Shown piece by piece: positions 1-8,024 of a stretch of 46,779 nucleotides of DNA. The stretch is from Acidobacteriota bacterium. Its GTDB lineage: Bacteria; Acidobacteriota; JAAYUB01; JAMOQF01. The notes under the pieces were generated by a model. It saw nothing but the letters and a program-made list of their open reading frames with translations. It ran no database searches and was not told the DNA's origin. How positions within the stretch are numbered: position 1 is the first letter of the stretch; every line of letters starts with the position of its first letter. The stretch covers positions 1 through 46,779 of the forward strand of contig JAMOQF010000106.1 of NCBI GenBank assembly GCA_027064125.1. The letters run 5' to 3'. A program made the position numbers and the translations under genes.

Positions 1-371
1 TTGTGGGCAACTTGAAGTGGATTTTCCCATATTTTTTCACACCCTCTGAAATCCATGAAACATTCATCAATAGAGTATTTAAGTATGTGAGGTGAGTATT
101 TCTGAAGTATTTGCATAAAGCGATTTGAATATTCTTCATATTTTTTAAAATCGGGGGGGTAAATTTTTATTTGAGGACATATTCTTTTTGCCTCATGTAT
201 TAGCATACCTGTTTTTACCCCTTTTCTCTTTGCAGGGTATGTGGCAGAAAGTATTATTCCCTTTCTATTTTTTCCTCCAACTCCTATGGGTGTTTCCCTT
301 TTGAGTTTTCTGGAAACCCTCTCCACCGTTGCATAAAAGGAATCCATATCTATGTGGATTATCCAGCTCAT
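1..371 (-). CDS. dinB: DNA polymerase IV / Y-family polymerase, N-terminal part only (gene runs off the left edge)
   Basis: Reverse-complement translation from cat at 369-371: MSWIIHIDMDSFYATVERVSRKLKRETPIGVGGKNRKGIILSATYPAKRKGVKTGM...YSIDECFMDF; classic DMDxFYAxVE and SIDE motifs. Not in the ORF track because it is truncated. Confidence 0.93.
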   Translation of the reverse strand, partial: MSWIIHIDMDSFYATVERVSRKLKRETPIGVGGKNRKGIILSATYPAKRKGVKTGMLIHEAKRICPQIKIYPPDFKKYEEYSNRFMQILQKYSPHILKYSIDECFMDFRGCEKIWENPLQVAH

Positions 372-372
372 T

Positions 373-978
373 TTAATATTTCCTTAACACTCCCACCACG
401 ATTCCTTGAATTTTTACTCTATCTGGAGAAAAATGAAGGGGCTTTAAATTTGGATTTTCAGGTTTTAAAATTATTTCTCCATTTTTTTTGTAAAATTTCT
501 TTAAAGTGGTTTCCACATTGTCAATCAATGCAACCACCATCTGCCCATTTTCTGCTGTTTCCTGTTTTCTGACAACTATAAAGTCTCCATCTTTTATATA
601 TGCTTCAATCATTGAGTCTCCCTTAACTTTTAAAATGAAGTATTCACCTGTTGATATAAATTCTGGAGGGACCTGCATGTATTCATTCATTTCCACTTCT
701 TCAAGTGGTTTACCTGCGGTGATATATCCCTTAAGGGGTATTAATGGAAGTGTTGAGGGTTCTTCTATTATTTCCAGGGATCTTGCCCTGTTGGGAAGTT
801 TTCTTATAAATCCCTTTTCTTCAAGAGCTTTGAGATGTTTATGTATCCCACTTACTGCTCTTACCCCCATATATTCTTTTATTTCTTCCATAGAGGGGCT
901 ATATCCATGTATTTCTATAAAATTTTTTATGAAGTCCAGGATTTCTTTTTGTTTTTTAGTAAGTTTATTTTTGTTCAT
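373..978 (-). CDS. lexA: LexA repressor (SOS regulator, S24 autopeptidase)
   Basis: N-terminal wHTH (LTKKQKEILDFIKNFIEIHGYSPSMEEI), Ala-Gly cleavage site (YITAGKPLEE), GDSM catalytic Ser and VETTLKKFY Lys motif. Confidence 0.95.
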   Translation of the reverse strand: MNKNKLTKKQKEILDFIKNFIEIHGYSPSMEEIKEYMGVRAVSGIHKHLKALEEKGFIRKLPNRARSLEIIEEPSTLPLIPLKGYITAGKPLEEVEMNEYMQVPPEFISTGEYFILKVKGDSMIEAYIKDGDFIVVRKQETAENGQMVVALIDNVETTLKKFYKKNGEIILKPENPNLKPLHFSPDRVKIQGIVVGVLRKY

Positions 979-984
979 GTAAAA

Positions 985-1013
985 ATTATACTAAAAGGTG
1001 AAAAAAAAGTGAA
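985..1013 (-). promoter_or_regulatory. Predicted sigma70-like promoter of lexA-dinB
   Basis: On the minus strand: TTCACT (1013-1008), 17-nt spacer, TATAAT (990-985), only 6 nt before the ATG at 978. Confidence 0.6.
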
Positions 1014-1068
1014 TATGTAAAATTATTTTTTTTCTATTTCTTTTGTATTATAATTTTAAAAGGATTTT

Positions 1069-1803
1069 TTGGTACGGGAGTTTTTTGTGAAACAGGCAAA
1101 GAGTAAAATAGAAGTAAAAGGTTTTGAGGCAAGATATTATGATCATTTAATGAATTTGATAACTTTTTTTACTTATCCAAAATTTATAAGGGATGCAATA
1201 AGGTATATGAATATCTCAAAGGGAGAAAAAATAGCAGATTTTGGTGCTGGAACCGGAAGAAATGCGATGCTTATGAGAAAGTATGTGGGCGAAGATGGAT
1301 TTATTATAGGTGTAGATATAGGTGAAGAGATGAAGGAGCAATTTTTAAAGAGAGCCTCTAAATATGACAATGTGTTTCTTTTTGAACAGTCAATAGATGA
1401 AATAATGGAGGCAAGACATTTTTTAGTGGGACAATCTTTGCCTGAAAGGTTTAAAAAATATAGGGAAGGTTTTTTGTTTGACAGGGTATTTATATCCTTT
1501 GTATTACACGGATTTGAGCAACACCAGAGAATTTTAATTATTCAAAATGCTTACCATATATTGAGAGATGGTGGAGAACTTGACATCCTCGATTGGAATG
1601 AAAGAGATGTGGATAGTTCTTCATGGTTTACCAGATTAATTTTCAACAAACTTGAATGTGCCCTTGCAAAAGATTTTGTGGAAAGAAACTGGAGCGATAT
1701 TCTTGATTCATATGGCTTTAAAATAATAGGTGAAAAGCTTTTTTACAGGGGATTGGTAAGGCTGTTGAGGGCAAGAAAAGTTGAAGAATTAAATATTGAT
1801 TAG
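1069..1803 (+). CDS. Class I SAM-dependent methyltransferase
   Basis: IADFGAGTGRNAMLMRKYVGEDGFIIGVDIGEEM motif I; TTG start with AAAGGA SD. Confidence 0.8.
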   Translation: MVREFFVKQAKSKIEVKGFEARYYDHLMNLITFFTYPKFIRDAIRYMNISKGEKIADFGAGTGRNAMLMRKYVGEDGFIIGVDIGEEMKEQFLKRASKYDNVFLFEQSIDEIMEARHFLVGQSLPERFKKYREGFLFDRVFISFVLHGFEQHQRILIIQNAYHILRDGGELDILDWNERDVDSSSWFTRLIFNKLECALAKDFVERNWSDILDSYGFKIIGEKLFYRGLVRLLRARKVEELNID

Positions 1804-1809
1804 AGTAAT

Positions 1810-2850
1810 TTAATAGATAAGGGCTTTTTCCAATTTTTGTAAAAGAAAATCCTTTGCTTCCCAGATAGACATATTTAATTTACATCCAGCAGCCCTTGGA
1901 TGACCTCCCCCTGTTGAGATCAATTTTTTACAGAATTCCCCCACATTTATTTTTCCTTTTGATCTCATGGAAACTCTTGTACCGCCTTCCTCTTCAACGA
2001 GTAAAATTGAAATTTCCACATCCTTTATGAAGCAAAGTTCATCAATTATGTCTCCAATGTCTGAATTTGTTGCTCCCGTTTTTTTAAGCATTTCATTGGT
2101 GATGTATGAATAAATAATATTTCCTCCTTTACTTTTTGCCATATTACATAAAACAAGTCCCAAAAGTTTTTTCATCTCATAAGTTCTTACTAAATTTATC
2201 ATTTCAGCAGTTTTTGTAAAATCAAATCCAGTTTCAAGTAGTTCTGCGCATATCCTTAAAGAAGAAGGTTTTGTGAGGTCATATTGAAAGGATCCTGTAT
2301 CTGCAATTAATCCCGCATATATTAGTTTTGCCAATCGTTTGTTTAATTTAAGGTTCCAGTTTTTTATTATGTGATAAATTATTTCTGTGGTTGAGCCCAC
2401 ATTTGTTGAAGTTATTTCAAGATCATAGTTGCCTTCATTTCCAAAGGAATGGTGGTCAATTTTAACTTTATAACCACAATTTTTATATATATTATTCACC
2501 TTACCAGTTCTTTCTGAACCGCAGTCTACAACAATTCCAAGATCATACTTTTCATTTTTTCTTCTAACATATGGAAATATTTTAACCTCTTCAAGTAAAA
2601 ATTTAAATTTCTCAGGAGGATCTTCTTCATTTACTATTTCCACTCTTTTTTCCTTGAATTCATGTTCAATTATTATTTTTAATAGAATTTCTGCCGATAT
2701 TGAGTCGGCATCCTCTTTTTTTGTTCCTGTAATTAGGATTGATCTGGATTCTTTTATTTTTTCATGTAATTTAGATGACTTTTCTTTGAACACTTTTTCT
2801 TCTTTATTGAATCTAAGTGGAAATATTACATTAAAAAAAAATGTTGTCAA
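1810..2850 (-). CDS. nrnA: DHH/DHHA1 phosphoesterase (NrnA-like oligoribonuclease / pAp phosphatase family)
   Basis: VDCGSERTG, IDHHSFGN, ADTGSFQYD and GGGHPRAAGC motifs. Confidence 0.8.
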   Translation of the reverse strand: MTTFFFNVIFPLRFNKEEKVFKEKSSKLHEKIKESRSILITGTKKEDADSISAEILLKIIIEHEFKEKRVEIVNEEDPPEKFKFLLEEVKIFPYVRRKNEKYDLGIVVDCGSERTGKVNNIYKNCGYKVKIDHHSFGNEGNYDLEITSTNVGSTTEIIYHIIKNWNLKLNKRLAKLIYAGLIADTGSFQYDLTKPSSLRICAELLETGFDFTKTAEMINLVRTYEMKKLLGLVLCNMAKSKGGNIIYSYITNEMLKKTGATNSDIGDIIDELCFIKDVEISILLVEEEGGTRVSMRSKGKINVGEFCKKLISTGGGHPRAAGCKLNMSIWEAKDFLLQKLEKALIY

Positions 2851-2945
2851 GGATATTGAAAAAATAGGTTGGGCGTTAAAAAAAATTGATTGAGTTTCTT
2901 TTTTGTGTTAAAAAAAATCTTTAAAAATAGTGGGCAATTTAGAAA

Positions 2946-3728
2946 ATGGAAAATACCTGTAAAATTAAAAAACTTGAAGAGATAATGGATCGATTGAGAT
3001 CTCCTGATGGCTGTCCATGGGATAGAGAACAAACTCTTGAAAGTTTAAAACCCATGCTTGTGGAAGAAGCCTATGAGGTGTTGAGCGCAGTGGATAAGAA
3101 GGATAAAGATAATTTAAAAGAAGAACTTGGAGATTTATTATTGCAGATAGTTTTTTATTCCAGGATTGCTAAAGAAAATGGTTGGTTTACATTAGATGAT
3201 GTAATTGATGGGATAAGTGAAAAATTGATAAGAAGGCATCCCCATGTCTTTGGAGATAAAAAGTTAGATTCAGCTGAAAAAGTCCTTAAACAGTGGGAAG
3301 AGATTAAATCAGAAGAAAAGAAAAATGAAAAAAGAGAGTCCATATTGGATGGCTTGCCTGAAGCAATTCCATCTGTATATGAGGCCTATCAGATAGGTGA
3401 GAGGGTTAATAGGGTTGGCTTTGACTGGAACGATATTAAAGATGTGGTGGGGAAACTGGAAGAGGAACTTTTTGAATTAAAGAAGGCCCTTGAGGAAAAT
3501 GAGAGGGATTTGGTAGAAGAGGAAGTGGGGGATATTTTTTTTACACTTGTAAATATTTGTAGATTCTTAAAAAGAGATCCTGAAACCCTTTTTAAAAGGG
3601 GAAATAAAAAATTTATTAAGAGATTTAAAAAACTTGAATCTTTAGCAGAAAAAAGAGGATTTGAATTAAAGAATTTGGATATTGAGCAACTTGAAAATTT
3701 ATGGCAGGAAGTAAAAGATGAGCGATAA
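2946..3728 (+). CDS. mazG: Nucleoside triphosphate pyrophosphohydrolase MazG
   Basis: MDRLRSPDGCPWDREQTLESLKPMLVEEAYEV...EELGDLLLQIVFYS; second EEVGDIFFTLVN repeat. Confidence 0.95.
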   Translation: MENTCKIKKLEEIMDRLRSPDGCPWDREQTLESLKPMLVEEAYEVLSAVDKKDKDNLKEELGDLLLQIVFYSRIAKENGWFTLDDVIDGISEKLIRRHPHVFGDKKLDSAEKVLKQWEEIKSEEKKNEKRESILDGLPEAIPSVYEAYQIGERVNRVGFDWNDIKDVVGKLEEELFELKKALEENERDLVEEEVGDIFFTLVNICRFLKRDPETLFKRGNKKFIKRFKKLESLAEKRGFELKNLDIEQLENLWQEVKDER

Positions 3729-3975
3729 GTTAAATGTTGTGCAACATCCAGTATATACTGCGGTGCATGTTTGTAAGATCTGCAACAGGATAAAACTTCT
3801 CACAAGATGGGTCCCGTTTGATAAAACATATATAACCAAGAATACTTATGTTGTTAGAACTTATTGTCCCGAGTGCTTTAAAAAGGTTGGGGCAGCTCTG
3901 GATGAACAAAAGCAAAAGAAAAAGGAAGAAAAATTTAGAAAAAAAGTGTTGAGCAAGATGAAAAAGAAAAAGTAA
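3718..3975 (+). CDS. Small putative zinc-ribbon protein with basic tail, unknown function
   Basis: 85 aa, CKIC...CPEC pair and Lys-rich C-terminus; overlaps the mazG 3' end by 11 bp. Confidence 0.65.
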   Translation: MSDKLNVVQHPVYTAVHVCKICNRIKLLTRWVPFDKTYITKNTYVVRTYCPECFKKVGAALDEQKQKKKEEKFRKKVLSKMKKKK

Positions 3976-3983
3976 ATAGTGAT

Positions 3984-4093
3984 CTCTCAACTTAAATTTT
4001 GATAAGGTGATAATACCCCTATTCAGATGAGAGAAGAAATGTCTATTACAAAAAGAATTTCAAACTTCCCAATGTAATTCTTTAATTTGAGAG
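3984..4093. repeat. 110-bp element bounded by 13-bp imperfect inverted repeats
   Basis: CTCTCAACTTAAA (3984-3996) vs TTTAATTTGAGAG (4081-4093): 12/13 complementary; no ORF in between. Confidence 0.4.
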
Positions 4094-4139
4094 TTAAAGG
4101 AATTTTGTGTTTAGTAAATAAGATCTATTAAGTAATCTA

Positions 4140-4154
4140 ATTTTGCCTGACACC
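4140..4154 (-). repeat. REP-like motif GGTGTCAGGCAAAAT
   Basis: Forward ATTTTGCCTGACACC; 13/14 identical over the core to GTGCCAGGCAAAAT at 44678-44691. Confidence 0.35.
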
Positions 4155-4215
4155 AAATTCAAAAAGTTTTTTATTTATTTCCTATTTGCCCCCTAACACT
4201 CTAATACTACGCTAC

Positions 4216-5232
4216 TCAGTAATCTTGTTTCTTCCGTTTTCTTTGATATTTATTAACTGCTTTTATGTGTTCCCTTAGATTACTTGAGAAAAAGTGATGT
4301 CCATTGTTTTTTGAGACAAAATAAAGGTAATTTGTTTTTGCAGGATTGCAGGCTGCTATTATTGAGCCTAAGCCTGGGTTGCATATTGGCCCTGGTGGAA
4401 GGCCTTTTATGAAATAGGTGTTGTAGGGGGAGTTAATTTTTAAATCTCTTTTGAAGATTTTCTTTTCATTCTTTAATCCAGCAAGTATTTTTGCATAAAT
4501 TACTGTGGGATCGCATTGGAGTCTCATACCCTTTTCTAATCTATTGTAAAAAATTGAACTTATGATTCTCTTCTCTGACAGTAGAGGTGTTTCCTTTTCA
4601 ATCAGGGATGCCAGGGTTACTATCTGGTGTAGAGAAAGTTTTTTATTGGTACGGTTTTTTATTACTGGTAAAACCCTTTTCTTAAAGTTTTCTACCATTG
4701 TTTTTATAAGCGTAATTGATGTAACTTCAGTGGAAAATTTATAGGTATCCGGAAATAAATACCCTTCAAGGTTTTTGGCTTCGTTTGTTATACCTTTTAA
4801 AAATTCTGTATGGGAATAGTATTTTTTAAAATCTTTGGCTCTTAAATATTTTATTGAGCTTACCTTTTGAGCAATTTCGAAAAAATTTTCTCCCTCTTTT
4901 ATGGTAATTTTTACGAAAAAATTACCTCCTTTCTCCAGTAAATTTTTTACCTGAATCATTGTAAGGGGTCTTTTAAATATATATGTCCCACTCTTTAATT
5001 TTTTTTCACTACCGGAAAGTTTTAGATAAATATAAAACAGGACTTCATTTAATATGATACCTCTATCTTTTAACTTTATTGCTATTTCCTTTGCATTTTC
5101 CCCTCTGTTAATAGAAATTAAAGTGTATTTGTTATTCCTTTTAAAAGGTAAGTTTAGGATAAAAATTACCATTAAAGTCAGGACAATTAAAATTTTTATC
5201 AAAAAGGTCTTTAATTTCACTCTCAATTCCAC
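4216..5232 (-). CDS. mltG: Endolytic transglycosylase MltG (YceG-like)
   Basis: N-terminal TM; LASLIEKETPLLSEKRIISSIFYNRLEKGMRLQCDPTVIYA; SPYNTYFIKGLPPGPICNPGLGSI. Confidence 0.95.
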   Translation of the reverse strand: MELRVKLKTFLIKILIVLTLMVIFILNLPFKRNNKYTLISINRGENAKEIAIKLKDRGIILNEVLFYIYLKLSGSEKKLKSGTYIFKRPLTMIQVKNLLEKGGNFFVKITIKEGENFFEIAQKVSSIKYLRAKDFKKYYSHTEFLKGITNEAKNLEGYLFPDTYKFSTEVTSITLIKTMVENFKKRVLPVIKNRTNKKLSLHQIVTLASLIEKETPLLSEKRIISSIFYNRLEKGMRLQCDPTVIYAKILAGLKNEKKIFKRDLKINSPYNTYFIKGLPPGPICNPGLGSIIAACNPAKTNYLYFVSKNNGHHFFSSNLREHIKAVNKYQRKRKKQDY

Positions 5233-5648
5233 TTTTTCAATATATATTTTTTATCTGAACTTAAAAATCTTTTTAAAATAACCACAGCAGCAATAGAATT
5301 GTCATCATGTCTTTTTCTTATTTGAGGCCATTTTTTTAAAAATTCTTCTGCTTCTATTGAAGAGTATCTTTCATCTACACCATAAATTGGAAGGGCGTAT
5401 TTAATGAGATGTGATTTTACAAATTCCTCTACTTTTAAAATTATTTCCCCTGGAGATCCGTCTACATTTAGTGGGTATCCTATTACAAAAGAAGTTATTT
5501 CCCAACCCTCTTTTTTGATTTCTTCAATTTTTTCATCGAATTTTTCCCGGGGAATTGCAAAAAGAGGTCTTGGAGTTATTCCACGAAGATCTGATCTTGC
5601 AATTCCTATTTTTTTTAATCCAAAATCAATCCCAAGAATTATTTTCAT
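5223..5648 (-). CDS. ruvX: YqgF/RuvX family putative pre-16S rRNA nuclease
   Basis: ILGIDFGLKKIGIARSD, VIGYPLNVDGSPGE, VDERYSS, RKRHDDNSIAAVVIL. Confidence 0.9.
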   Translation of the reverse strand: MKIILGIDFGLKKIGIARSDLRGITPRPLFAIPREKFDEKIEEIKKEGWEITSFVIGYPLNVDGSPGEIILKVEEFVKSHLIKYALPIYGVDERYSSIEAEEFLKKWPQIRKRHDDNSIAAVVILKRFLSSDKKYILKKWN

Positions 5649-5716
5649 TTATAAAACCTTTATTTAAGGTAAAATTATAATATAATTTTCTTTATGAAAA
5701 AAGGTAGGAGTAAATT

Positions 5717-6652
5717 TTGAAGATATTATATATGGGCAGTCCTCAATTTGCGATTTTTCCTTTGAAGGCTCTACTTGAGAAAGATTATCAGATAGTGGGA
5801 GTTGTAACTCAACCCGATAAGCCGGCAAAAAGGGGTAGGAAATTAATGCCACCTCCTTTGAAGGAATTTGCGGAAAAAATTGGTATTAAAGTGTTTCAAC
5901 CTGTTACACTTAAAAAAAGTGTTGTGGGTGAGATTTTCTCAAACCTTGAGATTGACTTTATTGTTACGGCCGCATACGGGAAGATTTTACCACAGTGGCT
6001 CTTATCACTTCCCCGCTTTATGCCTTTAAATGTTCATCCTTCTTTACTTCCAAAGTATAGGGGTGCAGCCCCAATTAACTGGGCGATAATAAATGGAGAT
6101 CTGGAAACAGGTGTAACCATTATGGAGATGGTAAAGGAACTTGATGCCGGTGACATTTTGCTTCAGGAAAGAGTGAAAATTAGGGAGGATGAAACAGCAG
6201 GGGAGCTATCTGAAAGACTTTCAAAAATAGGAGGTAAATTGCTTGTTGAATTTTTGAAAAGGGTTGAAAGAGGTGAAAAGATAGTAAAAATTCCGCAAGA
6301 TGAAGAATCTGTAAGTTATGCACCTCAAATTGATAGAAAAATGGCAAAAATTAATTGGAGTAGAAGTGATGTTGAAATTCACAACTTTGTCAGAGGGCTT
6401 AATCCATGGCCAATAGCAGAGACTAAGTTTAGAAAAAGGGTGTGTAAGATTTATAGAACGAAAAGGAGTGGTGTTAATTGTGAAAATAGAGAAAGTGGTG
6501 AGATTTTTATATTTGGAAAAAAACTCCATGTGTGTTGTGGAAATGGTAAATCACTTGAGATACTTGAACTGCAATTTCCAGGTAAAAGGATTTTAACCGG
6601 CAGGGATTTTATAAATGGTTTTAGGATAAAAGATGGGGAAAGATTCATTTAA
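5717..6652 (+). CDS. fmt: Methionyl-tRNA formyltransferase
   Basis: MGSPQFAIFPLKALL, VHPSLLPKYRGAAPINWAIINGDLETGVTIMEM; TTG start with GTAGGAG SD. Confidence 0.95.
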   Translation: MKILYMGSPQFAIFPLKALLEKDYQIVGVVTQPDKPAKRGRKLMPPPLKEFAEKIGIKVFQPVTLKKSVVGEIFSNLEIDFIVTAAYGKILPQWLLSLPRFMPLNVHPSLLPKYRGAAPINWAIINGDLETGVTIMEMVKELDAGDILLQERVKIREDETAGELSERLSKIGGKLLVEFLKRVERGEKIVKIPQDEESVSYAPQIDRKMAKINWSRSDVEIHNFVRGLNPWPIAETKFRKRVCKIYRTKRSGVNCENRESGEIFIFGKKLHVCCGNGKSLEILELQFPGKRILTGRDFINGFRIKDGERFI

Positions 6653-7931
6653 GTCGAACAATCCAAGGTATGTGGCTGTCAGGATTTTAGAAGAAATAAC
6701 CTTTAATGATAAAATTTTTGATGACTTTTTATTTCAGGGGGATTTTGTTAAACTTTCCCCCCAGGATAGAGATTTTTGCCACTTCCTTGTTATGGGAACC
6801 TTAAAGAGAATTTTGTTGATAGATTTTTTAATTAAAAAGGTGTCTAACTTTTCCTTTAAAAAGATAAACCCTTTCATATTATCTCTCTTAAGGATTTCAG
6901 TTTTTCAGATTTTTTTTAGTGAGAGAATCCCTGCTTATGCGATTTTAAATGAGGCGGTAGAAATTGCAAAGGGAAAATTTAAGGGTAAAAAGTACATCAT
7001 AAATTATGTAAATGGAATTTTGAGAAAGATTGCAGAAATTGAGGATATTTTTTCCTTTTTGGATAAAAATTGTGAAGATGAAAATATTAAATTTTCCATC
7101 AGACTCAATATTCCACAATTTTTGCTTGAAAGACTTTTGAAATCATATGATAAGGTGGAAATTGAAAGATTCTTTTCAAAGGCATTTAATCCGCCCATAT
7201 ATTATGGAGTTGTAAATAAATCAAAGGTTAAAAGGTCGAATTTAACTGAGGTTTTAAAAAGAAAGGAAATTGATTATATTGAAATTGAAGATGATTTATT
7301 TGCCTTTAAGGATGTAAAGGTAATAAAACCTCTAATTGAGAAAGGTTTTTTGTTTTTGCAGGATATATCCATTTACAATTTTTTTAAGAACTTAGAACTT
7401 AAGTTTAAAAAGGTACTTGATTTATGTGCTGCTCCTGGTGGCAAAAGTTTTCAGATTAATATTAGATTTAATCCACATGCCATTTTCGCTGTTGATAAAA
7501 GTTTTGAAAGGCTTATGGTTATGAAAAGAAGAATAGATATGTTGGAATTTAAAAATATATATCTAATTTCTGGAGACTGTGGAAATCTAAGGTTTTTAAG
7601 AGAGAAATTTGATCTGGTTTTTTTAGATGTTCCATGTACTTCCACCGGTACTTATAGAAAAAATCCTGAAGTGTTTTTGAGAGTTGATGAATCTAAGATA
7701 GATGAGATGAAAAAGATTCAATTCAAATTTTTAGAAGAAGCATCATCCTGGGTTAAAAGGGGGGGATGTTTAATTTATTCAACGTGTTCCCTGCTGAGGG
7801 ATGAGAATGATGATATGGTGGAAGAATTTTTAAAAAAGGGTTTTAGTTATAAACTTGTAGATAAGTACAATTCTTTTCCAATGGTGATAGATGGAATAGG
7901 TTTTTTTGCCTCTATTTTAAGAAAGGATTGA
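6633..7931 (+). CDS. rsmB: 16S rRNA (cytosine-C5)-methyltransferase RsmB/Sun
   Basis: NusB-like N-terminus; LCAAPGGKSFQI, DVPCTSTGTYRKNPE, LIYSTCSLLRDEND. Confidence 0.93.
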   Translation: MGKDSFKSNNPRYVAVRILEEITFNDKIFDDFLFQGDFVKLSPQDRDFCHFLVMGTLKRILLIDFLIKKVSNFSFKKINPFILSLLRISVFQIFFSERIPAYAILNEAVEIAKGKFKGKKYIINYVNGILRKIAEIEDIFSFLDKNCEDENIKFSIRLNIPQFLLERLLKSYDKVEIERFFSKAFNPPIYYGVVNKSKVKRSNLTEVLKRKEIDYIEIEDDLFAFKDVKVIKPLIEKGFLFLQDISIYNFFKNLELKFKKVLDLCAAPGGKSFQINIRFNPHAIFAVDKSFERLMVMKRRIDMLEFKNIYLISGDCGNLRFLREKFDLVFLDVPCTSTGTYRKNPEVFLRVDESKIDEMKKIQFKFLEEASSWVKRGGCLIYSTCSLLRDENDDMVEEFLKKGFSYKLVDKYNSFPMVIDGIGFFASILRKD

Positions 7932-8024
7932 TTTTGTTTTGATTTAATTAGGATTTTAAACTTTGCCTCAAATATGGTATTATTAATATTTCTTAACAGA
8001 TTTTCTTTAGGGGATAGTTTTAGG

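Noticed and set aside
506-982. Plus-strand ORF of 158 aa
   Set aside because: Antisense to lexA; low-complexity Ser/Ile-rich translation with no recognisable motif. Other antisense ORFs in the track (e.g. 11940-12419, 34223-34654, 21354-21728) were rejected for the same reason.
7974-8024. Upstream start for the S41 protease
   Set aside because: The signal anchor begins at MKIKDVIFILIF (8025); the 17 extra residues look like translated promoter/leader.
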